DNA from: Firmicutes bacterium CAG:238
GTDB taxonomy: Bacteria; Bacillota; Clostridia; Peptostreptococcales; Anaerovoracaceae
Length of the DNA stretch: 13,296 nt
Reading direction: 5' to 3'
Assembly: GCA_000435615.1 (NCBI GenBank)
Contig: FR882012.1
Coordinates: forward strand, 63,437-76,732
Part shown: positions 12,990-13,296 of the stretch, one piece after another
Layout: the number at the start of each line of letters is the position of its first letter
How positions within the stretch are numbered: position 1 is the stretch's first letter
Translations under genes and position numbers: made by a program
Notes under the pieces: generated by a model
What the model saw: the letters and a program-made list of their open reading frames with translations, nothing else
What the model was told of the DNA's origin: nothing
Database searches by the model: none

Positions 12990-13141
12990 TTCATCGGGAA
13001 AACACAATAAATATGACAATTTTTTTGCAAAAAAGTGTTTAAATTCTGCGTTTTTTTGGTATAATGTTTGAGTAAAATTTCAGAATATTCATAGCTGGAT
13101 TTTTAAATTGTACATAGCTTAATTAAAAGGAGCGATAATAT
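12990..13141 (+). other. Intergenic region before the desulfurase gene
   Basis: A 152-base A/T-rich gap. It holds the palindrome, extended -10 promoter, CATAGCT repeat and ribosome site described for the next gene. I see no clear intrinsic terminator for the upstream hypothetical gene: the palindrome at 13021-13034 is all A/T apart from its GC centre and is followed by GTG rather than a T-run. Confidence 0.6.
13057..13065 (+). promoter_or_regulatory. Extended -10 promoter of the cysteine desulfurase gene
   Basis: TGGTATAAT is a perfect -10 hexamer (13060-13065) with an extended TGn element. The -35 region is poor, which extended -10 promoters tolerate. A perfect 14-base A/T palindrome TTTTTTGCAAAAAA lies upstream at 13021-13034. 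The leader of about 70 bases holds a direct repeat CATAGCT (13090-13096 and 13113-13119) with no identified role. Confidence 0.65.
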
Positions 13142-13296
13142 ATGAGAAACGTTTACTTGGACTATTCTGCGACCACACCGGTCAAGGAAGAAGTTTTAAA
13201 AGAAATGATACCTTATTTTACTGAAAAATTTGGAAATCCGTCCAGCCTTTACGATAAAGGACTGGAAGCAAAAGCGGCTGTAGACCATGCCAGAGA
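13142..13296 (+). CDS. Cysteine desulfurase (NifS/IscS family), 5' part
   Basis: The first 51 codons of a class V aminotransferase-fold cysteine desulfurase, running off the window. The N-terminus reads MRNVYLDYSATTPVKEEVLK, followed by MIPYFTEKFGNPSSLYDKG, the classic NifS/IscS opening (YLDxxATTP and FGNPSS). These PLP enzymes take sulfur from cysteine for Fe-S clusters or tRNA thiolation. AAAAGGAG (13125-13132) lies 9 bases before the ATG, behind an extended -10 promoter. Whether it is IscS (Fe-S) or a dedicated tRNA-thiolation NifS cannot be told from the fragment; downstream iscU or mnmA would decide. No iscR-type regulator gene precedes it. Confidence 0.93.
   Translation, partial: MRNVYLDYSATTPVKEEVLKEMIPYFTEKFGNPSSLYDKGLEAKAAVDHAR

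Noticed and set aside
13021..13034. A/T palindrome TTTTTTGCAAAAAA as a terminator for the upstream hypothetical gene
   Set aside because: No GC stem and no T-run after it; could equally be a curved or protein-binding element near the next promoter.
1..13296. CRISPR array, insertion sequence, prophage, tRNA or rRNA
   Set aside because: No regularly spaced repeats, transposase or phage-like genes, flanking target duplications or tRNA cloverleaf were seen; the content is core chromosomal.

Overview
The window looks like a housekeeping stretch from the chromosome of an endospore-forming, low-to-mid GC member of the Clostridia. This rests on Spo0A and SpoIVB, a BofC-type protein, strong AGGAGG ribosome sites, a GAAC-N4-GTTC SOS box at recA, and a recognisable Firmicutes arrangement (pgsA-cinA-recA; rplU-rpmA-obg; spoIVB-spo0A). 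I would lean to a Peptostreptococcales/Anaerovoracaceae-like lineage, but only weakly. Apart from one recognisable fragment at each edge, all genes appear intact and all lie on the + strand. I see no insertion sequence, prophage, CRISPR array, tRNA or rRNA.

Layout: (1) 1-2082, the 3' end of pgsA overlapping cinA; this CinA carries an extra C-terminal HD phosphohydrolase domain. (2) 2083-3410, recA behind two sigma-A-like promoters and a LexA box, closed by a strong palindromic terminator. (3) 3399-4363, a structured leader followed by rplU (with a SAP/HeH-like tail) and rpmA; the usual prp protease gene is missing between them and L27 is encoded directly in its mature form. (4) 4366-5721, obg, whose ribosome site begins immediately after an intra-cluster terminator. 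(5) 5770-8895, a membrane-anchored degenerate LytM (SpoIVFA-like) protein, then a B12-binding radical SAM protein and its DUF2344 partner. (6) 8897-11160, comEA, a BofC-C-domain membrane protein and spoIVB. (7) 11161-12105, spo0A. (8) 12143-12989, a DUF896 protein and an unrecognised small anchored protein. (9) 13036-13296, promoter and 5' end of a NifS/IscS-type cysteine desulfurase.

Functionally three themes recur. DNA repair and competence: recA, cinA, comEA. Ribosome and translation: rplU, rpmA, obg and perhaps the radical SAM/DUF2344 pair. Sporulation: spo0A as master regulator, spoIVB as forespore signalling protease, its likely modulator of BofC type directly upstream, and a candidate SpoIVFA-like target 4 kb away. 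No SpoIVFB protease is in view.

I do not see a wholly new multi-gene system. The most unusual points are the CinA-HD fusion, the joint loss of Prp and the L27 leader, the L21 tail domain, the bofC-like/spoIVB pairing, and an inverted repeat that could hide the comEA ribosome site on read-through transcripts.
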